Shown: positions 24,584-33,621 of the stretch, piece after piece
How the letters are laid out: each line of letters begins with the position of its first letter
How positions within the stretch are numbered: position 1 is the first letter of the stretch
NCBI GenBank assembly: GCA_964370855.1
Contig: CAYJMF010000006.1
Location: 36,755 to 100,754 of the forward strand
Length of the DNA stretch: 64,000 nt
Direction of reading: 5' to 3'
Source of the DNA: JAKLKS01 sp964370855
GTDB taxonomy: Bacteria > Planctomycetota > JAJSAM01 > JAKLKS01
Made by a program: the position numbers and the translations under genes
The notes under the pieces: generated by a model
Database searches by the model: none
What the model was told of the DNA's origin: nothing
Seen by the model: only the letters and a program-made list of their open reading frames with translations

Positions 24584-27500
24584 CTACCGCTCCTCGTGCT
24601 CCAGGCGGAGCGCGGTGATGTCCACCTCGACTCCGCTCGAGGGAGCCGCCGCGGGGATGAACTCCAGCGTGTAGGTGAAGGCGACCCCCCGGTCGTCGCG
24701 CCCCGAGACCCATACCTGGAGGCGGACCTTCCCGGGGGCGAGGCCGCGGACCCGGAAGGAGCCGTCCTCCGCCACCTCGGCCTCGGACCGGGAGTCCTCC
24801 CCGTAGGCCGTGATCCCCTCCGCCCGCCCCGGCCTCCCGCTTCGATCGACGATCCTCCCCTCGATCTCCACGCCGCGCCGCAGCACGATCCGGTGGCCCG
24901 CGCTGCCGGCGGGAACCAGCTCCTCGAGGGAGGACGCCAGGAACCCCGAGTCCCCTCCCCCCGCCCATACCCCGCACTTCCCCTCCACGAGCCCCTCCAC
25001 CCGGAACGCCCCCTCCGCCCCCGTGCGGCCCCACGCGACGTCGACCTCGAAGGGCAGATCCCCCGCGCTCCGCGCCCCGACCGGGGTCCCGGGAGGGACC
25101 GGGTTCCCCTCCTCGTCCACCACCGTCCCCTCGACGGAGAGGTAGGGGCCGAGGACGACGGTGAGCACCCTCCCCGGACCCGCCGGTCCCTCGCCCCGCC
25201 CCCACAGTCGCCCGGCCTCGTCGAGGGCGAAGACCTGGTAGGACTCCCCCTCCACGGCGGGCCTGTAGGCGAGGGTCCCGTCCTCCTCGAGGGGGACGGG
25301 CATCCACAGGGCCCACATCGGCCCGAGGTCCTCCTCGATGGGATCCGGCTCCCGGTGGTCGGGATCCCCGGGGCGGGGAGCGAGGCGGCGGCGGACGAAG
25401 ACCCGGAGCCCGGAGGGCTCGTCGCCCTCCCCCTTCGCGCCGGTGAAGCGGGCCAGGAGCGCCGTGCCGCGCCGCTCCACGAGGAGGAGGTCCCGGGTCC
25501 CCGCGGGGACGCCGCGGCGCTCCATGGGGAACGGGGGAGAGGCGTCGCCCCGGGTGTTGCCGTCGTCGACGCTGACCCTGTACGTCCCCTCGAGGAGCCC
25601 GGCGAGGACGAAGCGGCCATCGGGCCCGGTGGCGATCTGGCGGTGGAGGTAGTTCGGCGGACCGACGGCGGGCTCCTCCTCCCCGGCATCCGTCGGTTCC
25701 CTGTCCATCTCCGCTTCCACCCAGCGATCCGCCACGGGGAGGCCCGCGGCGTCCAGGATCCTCCCCTCGATGGCGAGGCCGACGTGGAGGCGGATCACGA
25801 GGTCCTCCGTCCCCGCGGGGACCCGACGGTGCTCCAGGGGGGCGTAGTCCTCCCTTCCGTCGGATCCTCGCCCGGCCTCCACACCGTGTGTGCCCGGGGC
25901 CAGCCCCTCCACGCGGAAGGCCCCGCGGGCATCGGTGATCACGGCGGGCCGGGTCCTGCCGATCTCGAACCGGCGGCCGCACTCGATCTCCAGGCCCGGC
26001 ACCGGCTCCCCGGTGTCGGCGTCCACGACCCGCCCGGCGATGGCCAGCGCCGGCCGCAGGGGGATGCGGATCGCCCGGTCCCCGGAGGAGCAGGGGACCA
26101 CGGCCTCCCGCCATCCCCGCGCCTCCACGGTGAGCGCGTACCGCCCCTCGGGCCCGCCCACGCGGCGGAAACGGCCCGCGGCGTCGGTGACGAGGGGAGC
26201 CTCCCCGGGAATCTCGCGGGGCAGCTCCCGCCTGTCCTCGGCGACCTCCTCCACGCCGATCACCGCGCCGGGGATGCCCTTCCCGTCGGGATCGACGACG
26301 ACTCCCTCGAAGACCGCCGAGGGGGGAAGGGAGAGGGTCTCGCCGCGGAGCGTCCCGCCGGGCTCCAGGGTGACGGGTTCCGCGAGGACCGGTTCGCACC
26401 CCGGCGCACGGGCGAGCAGGGTCCAGCTTCCCGCCGTCAGGCCATGGACCCGGAACTCCCCGCCGACGCCGACGGGCACGGCCCGGGGGACGACGGAGAA
26501 GTTCCGCCCTTTCCAGGACTCCTCCCGGTCGACCTTGCCGGGGAAGAGGAGCAGGCGGGCTCCCGGGAGGGCCTCCCCCTCCCGCGTCGTCACGCGGCCT
26601 TCCATGGAGGCCCCGGCCGCCAGGGTCACGACCGCTCCCGTGGCCCGCCCGTCGTCCCCGACTTTCAGGACTTCGGACCAGGCCCGGCGTCCCCCCGTTC
26701 CCCATCCCCAGCAGGCGACCTCATGAACGATGCGGGAGACGGGGACCCGGAAGGACCCGTCCGGGCCGGAGGCGACGGCGTGCCCGATGGCCTCCCATCC
26801 ATCGCCCCCGCGACCGAAGGACCGGGCGAAGGCCTTGACTCCGGCGCCGGGGACCGGAAGTCCATTCCCGTCCCGTATCACCCCCTCGACGAAGCCGGGA
26901 GGGAGCGCGTTGATCACGAGGTGGTTCTCCTTCGGGGGCCCCTCCTCCACGATCAGCCCGGTCCGCCACAGGCCCCCGTCCCCCGAGGTGTAGCGGTACC
27001 AGGGATCCTCGACACCGGTTGTCGGGGTGGAGGGGGGCTCGTAGGCGATCTCGGCACGGCCCGTCGGCACTCCTTCGATGCGGAATCTCCCCGCCCCGTC
27101 GCAGCGTGCCGGGGGGAAGGACTTCTCCTCCTCACCTTCCCGCTCGACGACGACCACGCGGACCCGGGCACCGGGGACGGGGGCGCCGGAGGGATAGTGG
27201 ATGGTCCCGGAGAGCGCGCTCCCCCGGGGAACGCGGACCTCCTCCGTCCGCGGGAGTCCGGCGCGGAGTTCCCACCGGCCCGTCCGCGAGGTCAGTTCCG
27301 CCGTGGGGACACGACCCGGAACCAGTGGCCGGAGGGCGTGGATCGTCCCCGGGGGGAGATCGGGGAAGGCGGCCGTCCCGTCCCCCCCGGTGCGGGCGCG
27401 GAACGTGGAGGTCCAGTTGGGGGCGGACTCCTGGTGGACTTCGAGGTGGACGGGAACCCCGGGGAGCGGGACCCCGTCCTCCGCCGCGACGACGCGGACA

Positions 27501-28465
27501 GCGAGGGAGGCACCGCCGGGCAGGACGAGGCGGAGGGGCCCGCCGCGGCCGGCGAGCACGTCCCTCACCAGGTACCGGCGGTCCTCCCCGATGCGGACGG
27601 TCAGGGCATGGAGCCCGGGATGGAGTCCCCGGACCCGGAAGGAGCCGTCGCTCCCCGTGGCCGCGCCGTCCTCGACCATCCCGGGGGCGTAGAGCGGGAA
27701 CTCCCTCGTCCAGAGGGAGATGAAGGCCCCGGCCACGGGACGGCCGTCGGGATCGCGGAGGTCTCCCTCCACCTCCGCCTCGGGCTCGAGGACGACGAGG
27801 AGCGGCTCCCCGGCCTCCCCCTCCCGGAGGCGCAGGGACTTGACGGCCCGCGCGCAGCCCTCCCTTGCGACCTGAACGGCGACGTAGCCCGGGAGGGCGG
27901 AGAAGCGGGCGATCCCCGTTTCCGGGGCCGTCGACGCCTCCGCCTCGACGGGCGGTGGAACGGCCCGGTTCAGGGAGTCGTCGGTCTCCCCGTGGCCCCC
28001 GAAGACGGGAAGGAGGCGGTGGAGGGTGACGGCCTGGCCCCCGAGGGGGCGGCCGAGGGGGTCCACGACCCGCACCTCCAGGGGAACGGCGGCGCCGACG
28101 TCGATGTCCCCGGCGTCGGAGGGACCGTCCTCGCGGAGGACCAGCCGGCGGAGCGGGAGGGGCGGGAGATCCCCGGAGCGGATCTCGAGGTCCACGGGCA
28201 CCGCGGCGGGGAGCCCGGCGACGAGGAAGAGCCCGTCGGGGCCGGCGCGCCCCTCGCGCAGGCTCCCGTCGGCGAGGCGGGCCCGCACGACGCCCCCGGC
28301 GGGCATCCCGGTCCCGCTCCGGAGGAGGCGCCCCGCGAGATCCCCCGGCCGCCCCGCCGGGACCGGGGCCCCCTCCTCCGCGGGCAGGAGGGGGGGAGGG
28401 AGGAGAGGGGAGGCGAACAGGAGGGCGGAGAAGAGGAGGAGCATCGAGGTGCGTCTCCCCGCCAT
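24584..28465 (-). CDS. Giant secreted CarboxypepD_reg repeat protein
   Basis: 1293 residues. The ATG at 28465 follows GGAAGGAGGG and begins a signal peptide (hydrophobic 8-27, ending near LPA-EE). About twelve CarboxypepD_reg domains follow (GDLRDPDGRPVAGAFI, GTIHYPSGAPVPGARV, GVIRDGNGLPVPGAGV, GRVVDADTGEPVPGLEI). Each is closed by a G-x-F-x-x-x-G-L-x-P-G turn, and several are separated by RRGVPAGTRDL-like connectors also seen in the 9467 protein. The last domain ends in an LEHEER tail. No catalytic domain is seen. The length and domain number nearly equal those of the 9467 protein, but the signal peptide points to release rather than an inner-membrane anchor. Confidence 0.9.
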   Translation of the reverse strand: MAGRRTSMLLLFSALLFASPLLPPPLLPAEEGAPVPAGRPGDLAGRLLRSGTGMPAGGVVRARLADGSLREGRAGPDGLFLVAGLPAAVPVDLEIRSGDLPPLPLRRLVLREDGPSDAGDIDVGAAVPLEVRVVDPLGRPLGGQAVTLHRLLPVFGGHGETDDSLNRAVPPPVEAEASTAPETGIARFSALPGYVAVQVAREGCARAVKSLRLREGEAGEPLLVVLEPEAEVEGDLRDPDGRPVAGAFISLWTREFPLYAPGMVEDGAATGSDGSFRVRGLHPGLHALTVRIGEDRRYLVRDVLAGRGGPLRLVLPGGASLAVRVVAAEDGVPLPGVPVHLEVHQESAPNWTSTFRARTGGDGTAAFPDLPPGTIHALRPLVPGRVPTAELTSRTGRWELRAGLPRTEEVRVPRGSALSGTIHYPSGAPVPGARVRVVVVEREGEEEKSFPPARCDGAGRFRIEGVPTGRAEIAYEPPSTPTTGVEDPWYRYTSGDGGLWRTGLIVEEGPPKENHLVINALPPGFVEGVIRDGNGLPVPGAGVKAFARSFGRGGDGWEAIGHAVASGPDGSFRVPVSRIVHEVACWGWGTGGRRAWSEVLKVGDDGRATGAVVTLAAGASMEGRVTTREGEALPGARLLLFPGKVDREESWKGRNFSVVPRAVPVGVGGEFRVHGLTAGSWTLLARAPGCEPVLAEPVTLEPGGTLRGETLSLPPSAVFEGVVVDPDGKGIPGAVIGVEEVAEDRRELPREIPGEAPLVTDAAGRFRRVGGPEGRYALTVEARGWREAVVPCSSGDRAIRIPLRPALAIAGRVVDADTGEPVPGLEIECGRRFEIGRTRPAVITDARGAFRVEGLAPGTHGVEAGRGSDGREDYAPLEHRRVPAGTEDLVIRLHVGLAIEGRILDAAGLPVADRWVEAEMDREPTDAGEEEPAVGPPNYLHRQIATGPDGRFVLAGLLEGTYRVSVDDGNTRGDASPPFPMERRGVPAGTRDLLLVERRGTALLARFTGAKGEGDEPSGLRVFVRRRLAPRPGDPDHREPDPIEEDLGPMWALWMPVPLEEDGTLAYRPAVEGESYQVFALDEAGRLWGRGEGPAGPGRVLTVVLGPYLSVEGTVVDEEGNPVPPGTPVGARSAGDLPFEVDVAWGRTGAEGAFRVEGLVEGKCGVWAGGGDSGFLASSLEELVPAGSAGHRIVLRRGVEIEGRIVDRSGRPGRAEGITAYGEDSRSEAEVAEDGSFRVRGLAPGKVRLQVWVSGRDDRGVAFTYTLEFIPAAAPSSGVEVDITALRLEHEER

Positions 28466-28504
28466 GCGCCCTCCTTCCCCGTCATTCTCGCGGGCCGGTC
28501 TTCC

Positions 28505-28510
28505 ATCCTA
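28505..28510 (-). promoter_or_regulatory. -10 box TAGGAT of the 28465 gene
   Basis: TAGGAT on the minus strand, 39 bases before ATG 28465; the leader contains a ribosome site. Confidence 0.4.
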
Positions 28511-28596
28511 CCTCTCCCTCCCGCCCTCCCGAGGTGCGCAACGACCCGGAGTGACCGCGCGGGACGGCGAGGGGCCGAGCCTCGGTGGAACGGGAG

Positions 28597-28602
28597 TATC
28601 CT
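28597..28602 (+). promoter_or_regulatory. -10 box TATCCT of the 28629 gene
   Basis: TATCCT, 26 bases before ATG 28629, with GGAGGTG in the leader. Confidence 0.45.
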
Positions 28603-28628
28603 GGATTCCCGGGATCGGAGGTGAAGCG

Positions 28629-29063
28629 ATGGCGCCGAGGCCGAGCGACGCCGACGGCAACACCGGACGGGCCCGGAAGGGGCCCGTGCCCCTGTGGGGG
28701 ATCGTGGCCGCCGTCGCCCTCGTCGTCATGGTCTCCGCGGCGCTCCTGCTGCGCCCTCCCTCCCTCGACGCGGCCCTCGACCGGTTCCAGGCGGCCTGGG
28801 ACGCCGGCGACGCCGAGACCCTCGGCTCCCTCTTCCGGGATCCCCGGGAGGGGAAGCGGGCCAACAGCATCCGCGCCTTCCTGGAAAAGAGGGGGTGGAC
28901 CCCGCGGCCCCCCGCCGTCTCCGGGCGCCGCCTCGACCGGCAGGGGGAGAAGAGCGCCGTGGTCCTCTTCTTCCTCGGGGAGGGGAGGGGGAACGTGGAG
29001 ACCGTCTGGATGCGGGAGGGGGATCGCTGGGTGCTCGCGAAGCTCCAGCCGCCGCCTCCCTGA
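28629..29063 (+). CDS. Small membrane protein with NTF2-like extracytoplasmic domain
   Basis: 144 residues. The ATG at 28629 follows a near-perfect GGAGGTG. Residues 20-45 form one membrane span (GIVAAVALVVMVSAALLL). The remaining 95 residues begin with a helix SLDAALDRFQAAWDAGDAETL and continue with beta strands ending W-x-L-A-K-L, the outline of an NTF2/DUF4878-like cone fold. This assignment rests on pattern only. It lies between a divergent giant and the PQQ-zincin gene, 175 bases upstream of the latter's start, with no sign of cotranscription. Confidence 0.7.
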   Translation: MAPRPSDADGNTGRARKGPVPLWGIVAAVALVVMVSAALLLRPPSLDAALDRFQAAWDAGDAETLGSLFRDPREGKRANSIRAFLEKRGWTPRPPAVSGRRLDRQGEKSAVVLFFLGEGRGNVETVWMREGDRWVLAKLQPPPP

Positions 29064-29124
29064 CTCCGGCCGAGGCGGGCGGACATGACGCCCTCGACGC
29101 GGAACGGCGGGCCGTCGTCAGTCC

Positions 29125-29168
29125 GGGACAGGTGCCATCGACCGCGCCTTGTATCACATTATGATACA
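29125..29168. repeat. Lone REP half-site and AT-rich palindrome
   Basis: GGGACAGGTGCCA at 29125-29137 resembles one end of REP hairpins associated with RAYT transposases, but no partner arm is present. At 29150-29168 the palindrome TGTATCA-catta-TGATACA stands out in GC-rich DNA. A near copy lies at 42016-42033 inside the formyltransferase gene. Confidence 0.45.
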
Positions 29169-29223
29169 CTTGGAGCGGAAGTCGCGCGTCCGGCCGGAAC
29201 GCCGCGATTCCCCCACTCCCCCC

Positions 29224-29229
29224 TACAAT
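29224..29229 (+). promoter_or_regulatory. -10 box TACAAT of the PQQ-zincin gene
   Basis: TACAAT lies nine bases before TTG 29239, the spacing of the other leaderless candidates, and supports that unusual start. Confidence 0.4.
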
Positions 29230-29238
29230 GCCTCGATC

Positions 29239-32100
29239 TTGCCTCCCCGCGCCTCCTCCGCCCGGTTCGCCCTCCTCGCCCTCCTCCTCGCCGCGGCCGC
29301 CGTCCCCGCCCCCGCCGCCGCACCGCGGGAGGTCCACGACGCCGCCACGCCTCGCTGGGACCAGTTCGGGGGCAACGCCTCCCGCACCTTCGCCTCCAGC
29401 GTCGAGCCGGTCCGGTCCGAGCCCCGCGTCGCGTGGGAGGGGGACCGCATGGAGAACCCCGTGGCCTGGGAGGGGACCGTCTACTCGACGTGGACCGGGG
29501 CGCCGACGGGGGGCTGCACCGTGCGGGGGGTCTCGCTGGCCGACGGGAAGGTCCTCGCGACCACCCGCCTGAACGGGACCCGGTCCGCCCACCTCGCCGT
29601 GGCCGGAGGCATGCTCGTCGTCGCGACGCAGACGGGCCTCTACGGCTACCAGCTCCAGGGGACCGGCTTCACCCGACGCTGGACCGTGAAGGGGAGCCAC
29701 GACCTTCCCCCCGCCGTCCTCGACGGCGTCGTCTACTCGATATCCGAGAGCGGGCTCGTCGGCTACGACCCCCGCAACGGCAAGGTCGTTTCTGAGGGGG
29801 TGCCACTGGACACCCAGTGCCCGCCGGTGGTCCACGGCGAGGGGAAAACCGTGCAGGCTGCCGGCGTCTTCATCGACGGCATCCGGGGCTACGTCGGGAA
29901 GTACGCCCACCTCTCGAAGTCCGACGGGCGGGGAAGGGAGTTCGGCCGGCTCCGCGGCGATCCCGAACGCGTGGAGGGACTCCGCCTGACCCGCATCCCC
30001 GGGGCGGACTTCGGCCCGGGGGCCTGGCTCCTCCACTCCCCGGTCCCGTTCATGGGAGTGGAGTCGGATCTCCACGGCGCCATCATGCCCGGGGGAGGGG
30101 AGGGAGGACTCGCCCCCGTCGACTACCCCGTGACCGTCTACCGGGACCGCGCCATCGGCTTCTCGAGGGCGGGGCGCCTCGTCTCGGTGACGACGGAGGG
30201 CCACTATTTCGAGCTCGTGAAGGAGGGAGGCCTTCCCCGGGGCGCGCGACCCGGTCCCGCCACCCGGGCGCGATCCACCGGCTACTTCGGGAACTGGGCC
30301 CTCGACCTCGACTCCGACCGGGTCCTCTGGTCCCTCCCGGAACTGAAATCCTCCCGCCCCCTCCTGCCCGTGGCCGACCGGGTCCTCCTCGCCTTCGACG
30401 AGATCGGCCGCGTCCGCTGTCTGACCGACCTTCCCCCGGCGGCTCCGCCCGTGGACGGCAACGCGAAGGCCGCCGCCTCCGCTCCCGCCGCCGCCGCGCC
30501 GCCGCCCCCTCCCTCCGGCGACGGACTCCTCCTCGCGGACGGGACCTTCCTCGAGGGCGCCGTCGAGGTTCTGCCCGGCGGCCGGTACCGCGTCCGCCCC
30601 GTGAAGGGCGGGATGCGGGAGGAGGCGGCGGCGGAGATCCTCCTCGCCCGCGGGGGCGGGGAGGTCCTCCACCGCGGCCGCGGTTCCGCGGTCCTCGCGA
30701 CCTGGCGCCGGGCCCTCCACCCCGCGGCCCGCGCGACGCTGATGGAGATCCACGGCCGGGTCGTCCGGGACGGCCTCCACGAACCCGCCGCCGCCGTCAT
30801 CGCCGACGCGCGCGCCTTCGGCCTCGCCGAGGAGGAGGCCGCCGCGGCGACGCGCCGGGCCCTCGGGGTGAAGGCCAACGTCGTCCCCGATCGTGCCTTC
30901 GCCCGCCTCGAGCCGGAGATCCTCGGGAGCCGCTCCGCCGCCCGGGAACCGTTCCTCGCCGCCGCCGCGTGGTGCGGCGAGCGGGAGTTCCACGCCGCCG
31001 CGGCCTGCCTCCTCCTCGACGCCCGCCGCATGCTTCCCGGCGACGGCGTCCCGGAGGCGCGGGCGGCGGCGACGGTACCCCCCTCCTTCCCCTGGAGGGA
31101 ATCCACCGACGCCGTTCCCCGTTGGCTGGCCTGGGCCCCGGAACTCGCCTCCGCCGACGGCGCGTTCGTCCCGCGGGACGACCCGCTTCGCCGCTCCATC
31201 CGCGAAGGACCCTGGTCGGGATCCGGGGAGGCCCTCGTCCTGCGCACCCCGAACACCGTCTTCCGGACCCCGGTCCGGGACCCCGCCGTCGTCGGCCGCT
31301 GCCTCCGGAACGCGGAGTTCACCTGCGGCGCCCTCACCCTCCTCCTCGGCCCCGACGCCGTGCTCCCCGTCACCGGCGACGACGACCTCATGGACATCCG
31401 TCTCCACGCCGACGAGGAGGCCTACCGCAGGGAGAACGCCGCCGCCGGGAACATGCTCACCTGGTCCGCCGGCCACTACACCCCCTCCGAGGGGGTCTCC
31501 CGCTTCTTCGTCCCCGATGCGGAACAGTCCGACCCCCTCGGGCGGGGCCTCTTCGAGGTCCTCGCCCACGAACTCACCCACCATTTTCTCGACCGCCGGT
31601 GGGTCGAGACGGCGGGGCGGCGGCGGGGCGGGCCCGGGGTTCCCGGGTACTGGGCCGTGGAGGGCATCGCCCGCTTCGTGGAGGACCAGACCGTGGAGAT
31701 GGACCGCCGCGGCCTGCGCTTCGACGACCGCACCGTCCCCTCCCTCGAGGCCGCGGCCCAGGCCTCGAAGAAGGGGGTCATATACCGCCCGTCGGAACTC
31801 CTCGGGCTCTCCCATGCCGGGTTCGGGAGGCTGACGACGAAGACCCTCCTCACGGTGACCCTGAAGAACACCCTGCAGGAGCGCATCCTCAGCCAGATCG
31901 GCCTCTTCTACGAGCAGGCCGGCGCCATCACCTGGTTCCTCGTCATGGACCGCGAGGAGGAGGGGCGCAGGGCCTTCTTCCGCTACCTCTCCGATGTCTA
32001 CGGCGGCCGCGCCCCGGTGGAGGGGTGGAGGAGCCTCGGCTTCTCCTCGGCCGAGGAGTTCGACGGGGCGTTCCTCAAGTTCCTCGGGGGGATCCGGTAG
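29239..32100 (+). CDS. Secreted PQQ-like propeller fused to a HExxH zincin
   Basis: About 953 residues. The frame stays open upstream to ATG 29149, but only a start near 29239 (TTG) places the signal peptide (RFALLALLLAAAA, cleavage near APA-AA) at the N terminus, and TACAAT is nine bases before it; the true start remains uncertain. Residues about 40-400 are PQQ-type propeller blades (GGMLVVATQTGLYGY, VLDGVVYSISESGLVGYDP). A Pro/Ala linker leads to a helical domain, then a zincin domain near residue 770 with VLAHELTHHFLD (HExxH) and WAVEGIARFVED supplying the glutamate, as in DUF1570 gluzincins. It is probably periplasmic or on the surface. A hairpin at 32101-32122 ends the unit. Confidence 0.8.
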   Translation: MPPRASSARFALLALLLAAAAVPAPAAAPREVHDAATPRWDQFGGNASRTFASSVEPVRSEPRVAWEGDRMENPVAWEGTVYSTWTGAPTGGCTVRGVSLADGKVLATTRLNGTRSAHLAVAGGMLVVATQTGLYGYQLQGTGFTRRWTVKGSHDLPPAVLDGVVYSISESGLVGYDPRNGKVVSEGVPLDTQCPPVVHGEGKTVQAAGVFIDGIRGYVGKYAHLSKSDGRGREFGRLRGDPERVEGLRLTRIPGADFGPGAWLLHSPVPFMGVESDLHGAIMPGGGEGGLAPVDYPVTVYRDRAIGFSRAGRLVSVTTEGHYFELVKEGGLPRGARPGPATRARSTGYFGNWALDLDSDRVLWSLPELKSSRPLLPVADRVLLAFDEIGRVRCLTDLPPAAPPVDGNAKAAASAPAAAAPPPPPSGDGLLLADGTFLEGAVEVLPGGRYRVRPVKGGMREEAAAEILLARGGGEVLHRGRGSAVLATWRRALHPAARATLMEIHGRVVRDGLHEPAAAVIADARAFGLAEEEAAAATRRALGVKANVVPDRAFARLEPEILGSRSAAREPFLAAAAWCGEREFHAAAACLLLDARRMLPGDGVPEARAAATVPPSFPWRESTDAVPRWLAWAPELASADGAFVPRDDPLRRSIREGPWSGSGEALVLRTPNTVFRTPVRDPAVVGRCLRNAEFTCGALTLLLGPDAVLPVTGDDDLMDIRLHADEEAYRRENAAAGNMLTWSAGHYTPSEGVSRFFVPDAEQSDPLGRGLFEVLAHELTHHFLDRRWVETAGRRRGGPGVPGYWAVEGIARFVEDQTVEMDRRGLRFDDRTVPSLEAAAQASKKGVIYRPSELLGLSHAGFGRLTTKTLLTVTLKNTLQERILSQIGLFYEQAGAITWFLVMDREEEGRRAFFRYLSDVYGGRAPVEGWRSLGFSSAEEFDGAFLKFLGGIR

Positions 32101-32122
32101 GGAGCGGGGGGTGCGCCGCTCC
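32101..32122. terminator. Hairpin between convergent genes
   Basis: GGAGCGG (32101-32107) pairs with CCGCTCC (32116-32122) immediately after the stop of the PQQ-zincin gene and 15 bases beyond the convergent stop at 32138. It may serve both strands; there is no T run. Confidence 0.4.
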
Positions 32123-32137
32123 CCCTGCCGCCTGCGG

Positions 32138-33445
32138 CTACTTCTCCTTCAGGCTCTCCAGGACGAACCGGAACTCCGGATCCTCCTCCATGTCCTTGCG
32201 GAAGGAGACCAGGGCGACGGCGAAGGTGATCTGGTTCCCCTGGCCCGACTTGAAGATCCACTCCCGCCTCTCCCGGAACTCGCCTGCCGCCGTGGTTCCC
32301 TCGAGGGCGAAGGTGAGCCCCATGGGGAAGGAGCTGAGCCTCCCCTGGAAGAGGGGGCGGGTCACTTTCGATTTCGCGAGACCGGCCCGCGCGGCCTCGA
32401 GGCAGTCCGCGGCGAGGTCCCTCAGGCTGTCCCCCTTCACCTCCCGCCCCGCGACCGGCGTGTACTTCAGGTCCCAATCGAAGGCACGCACCTCCAGTTC
32501 CCGGACCTTCTCCCCCGAGGCGTCGATCTGGTGGATGGACCCCGGCCCCGAATCCGGCGCCGACCACCGGCGGCCCAGGGGGACCCGGAGTTCGAAGCGG
32601 CGGCAGGGAATCACGGACTCCGATTCGTACTCGAGCCCGGCCTTCCTGATCCGGAGAACCCGGGCGAGGGTGACCGCGTCGTTGTACGCGGTGACGAGGT
32701 CGAGGTCCTGCTCCCTCCCGTTCCGGGCGAGGGCCAGCCGCAGGAGCAGGGACTCCAGTCGCGCCTCCCCTCCGCCGAGGCGGTGCTCTCCCAGCCAACG
32801 GAGGTGATCCAGGGAGAGCCGTACCCGGGCGAGGGCCACGGCCGGATCCCCGGGGACCAGTGCGTTCGCGGCGTCCGCGAGGGCCATCGCGGCCTCCCAC
32901 GCAGGCCCCCCGGCCTTTCCCGCGGCCGCGGCCCCCTCGGACCGGACCATCGCCGCCCGGACGAGCGTGGGTGCGGCGGACGGCTCCCGCGCCCCGTCGG
33001 GCCCCGTCACCATCCCCTCCAACCCCGAAGCGATCTCGTACCAGCGATCGGGACCCACGCTGCGCCCCGCCGCCCGGGCGATCCGCGCATCGACAAGGAG
33101 CGCGTAGAGCCTGGCCGCCGCCGCATCCCGGTCCTCCGGATCGGCGGCAGCCTCGGTGGCGACGGTCTCGAGGAGGGAGGCCACTCCCGCGGCTTTCTGC
33201 GGGGACTCCCGGAAGAGGGCCCGGTGGGACTCGGATGCCTGGAAGCAGATGCGGTAGAGGGCGCGCGTGTCCGCGGCCAGGACGCGGCGCATTTCCGGAT
33301 CCTCGAGGGAGACTGCGGCTGCGGAGGCCCTCCCCTCGGACAGGGCCCGGAGGAGGACCTCGGGATCGGGATCCGCGTGCGGCGCCGGCGCCGCGGCCAG
33401 GGGGAGGAACAGGCACGCCGAGAGTGCGATCCGCGGAGTTCCCAT
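32138..33445 (-). CDS. Secreted helical protein of unknown function
   Basis: 435 residues. The ATG at 33445 follows GGGAGGAGAG and starts a signal peptide ending near APA-PH (residue 22). Residues 25-230 are helical and Ala-rich, with TPR-like spacing (ADTRALYRICFQASESHRALF). Residues 240-435 are beta-rich, with paired strands such as WIFKSGQGNQITFAVAL near the C terminus that recall phage-tail or PsbP-like sandwiches without matching any motif I know. No cysteines beyond three are visible and no catalytic signature. The long leader, starting at TAGGAT 33564-33569, contains two small hairpins. Confidence 0.7.
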   Translation of the reverse strand: MGTPRIALSACLFLPLAAAPAPHADPDPEVLLRALSEGRASAAAVSLEDPEMRRVLAADTRALYRICFQASESHRALFRESPQKAAGVASLLETVATEAAADPEDRDAAAARLYALLVDARIARAAGRSVGPDRWYEIASGLEGMVTGPDGAREPSAAPTLVRAAMVRSEGAAAAGKAGGPAWEAAMALADAANALVPGDPAVALARVRLSLDHLRWLGEHRLGGGEARLESLLLRLALARNGREQDLDLVTAYNDAVTLARVLRIRKAGLEYESESVIPCRRFELRVPLGRRWSAPDSGPGSIHQIDASGEKVRELEVRAFDWDLKYTPVAGREVKGDSLRDLAADCLEAARAGLAKSKVTRPLFQGRLSSFPMGLTFALEGTTAAGEFRERREWIFKSGQGNQITFAVALVSFRKDMEEDPEFRFVLESLKEK

Positions 33446-33563
33446 CGACTCTCCTCCCGCGCCTCCCCTGCTTCTCCGGCTTCACTTCGGTGAAGGAGGC
33501 GATGATCGCCTTGAGTTCCGTCCTCCTCCCGGCCGGCCCATCCGCCGGTCGATCGTGGAGACC

Positions 33564-33569
33564 ATCCTA
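33564..33569 (-). promoter_or_regulatory. -10 box TAGGAT with long structured leader
   Basis: TAGGAT on the minus strand, about 118 bases before ATG 33445. The leader holds two short hairpins, one around a GGCGA/TCGCC pair and one formed by CTTCAC/GTGAAG. Confidence 0.35.
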
Positions 33570-33621
33570 GTCCGTGAGGCCGCGGAACGCCATGGGGGAC
33601 TTCCCCACCGGGGCCCCCCCT

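Noticed and set aside
29817..32807. Second long plus-strand frame over the PQQ-zincin gene
   Set aside because: The product is Arg/Pro-rich noise, whereas the chosen frame has propeller blades and a HExxH site.
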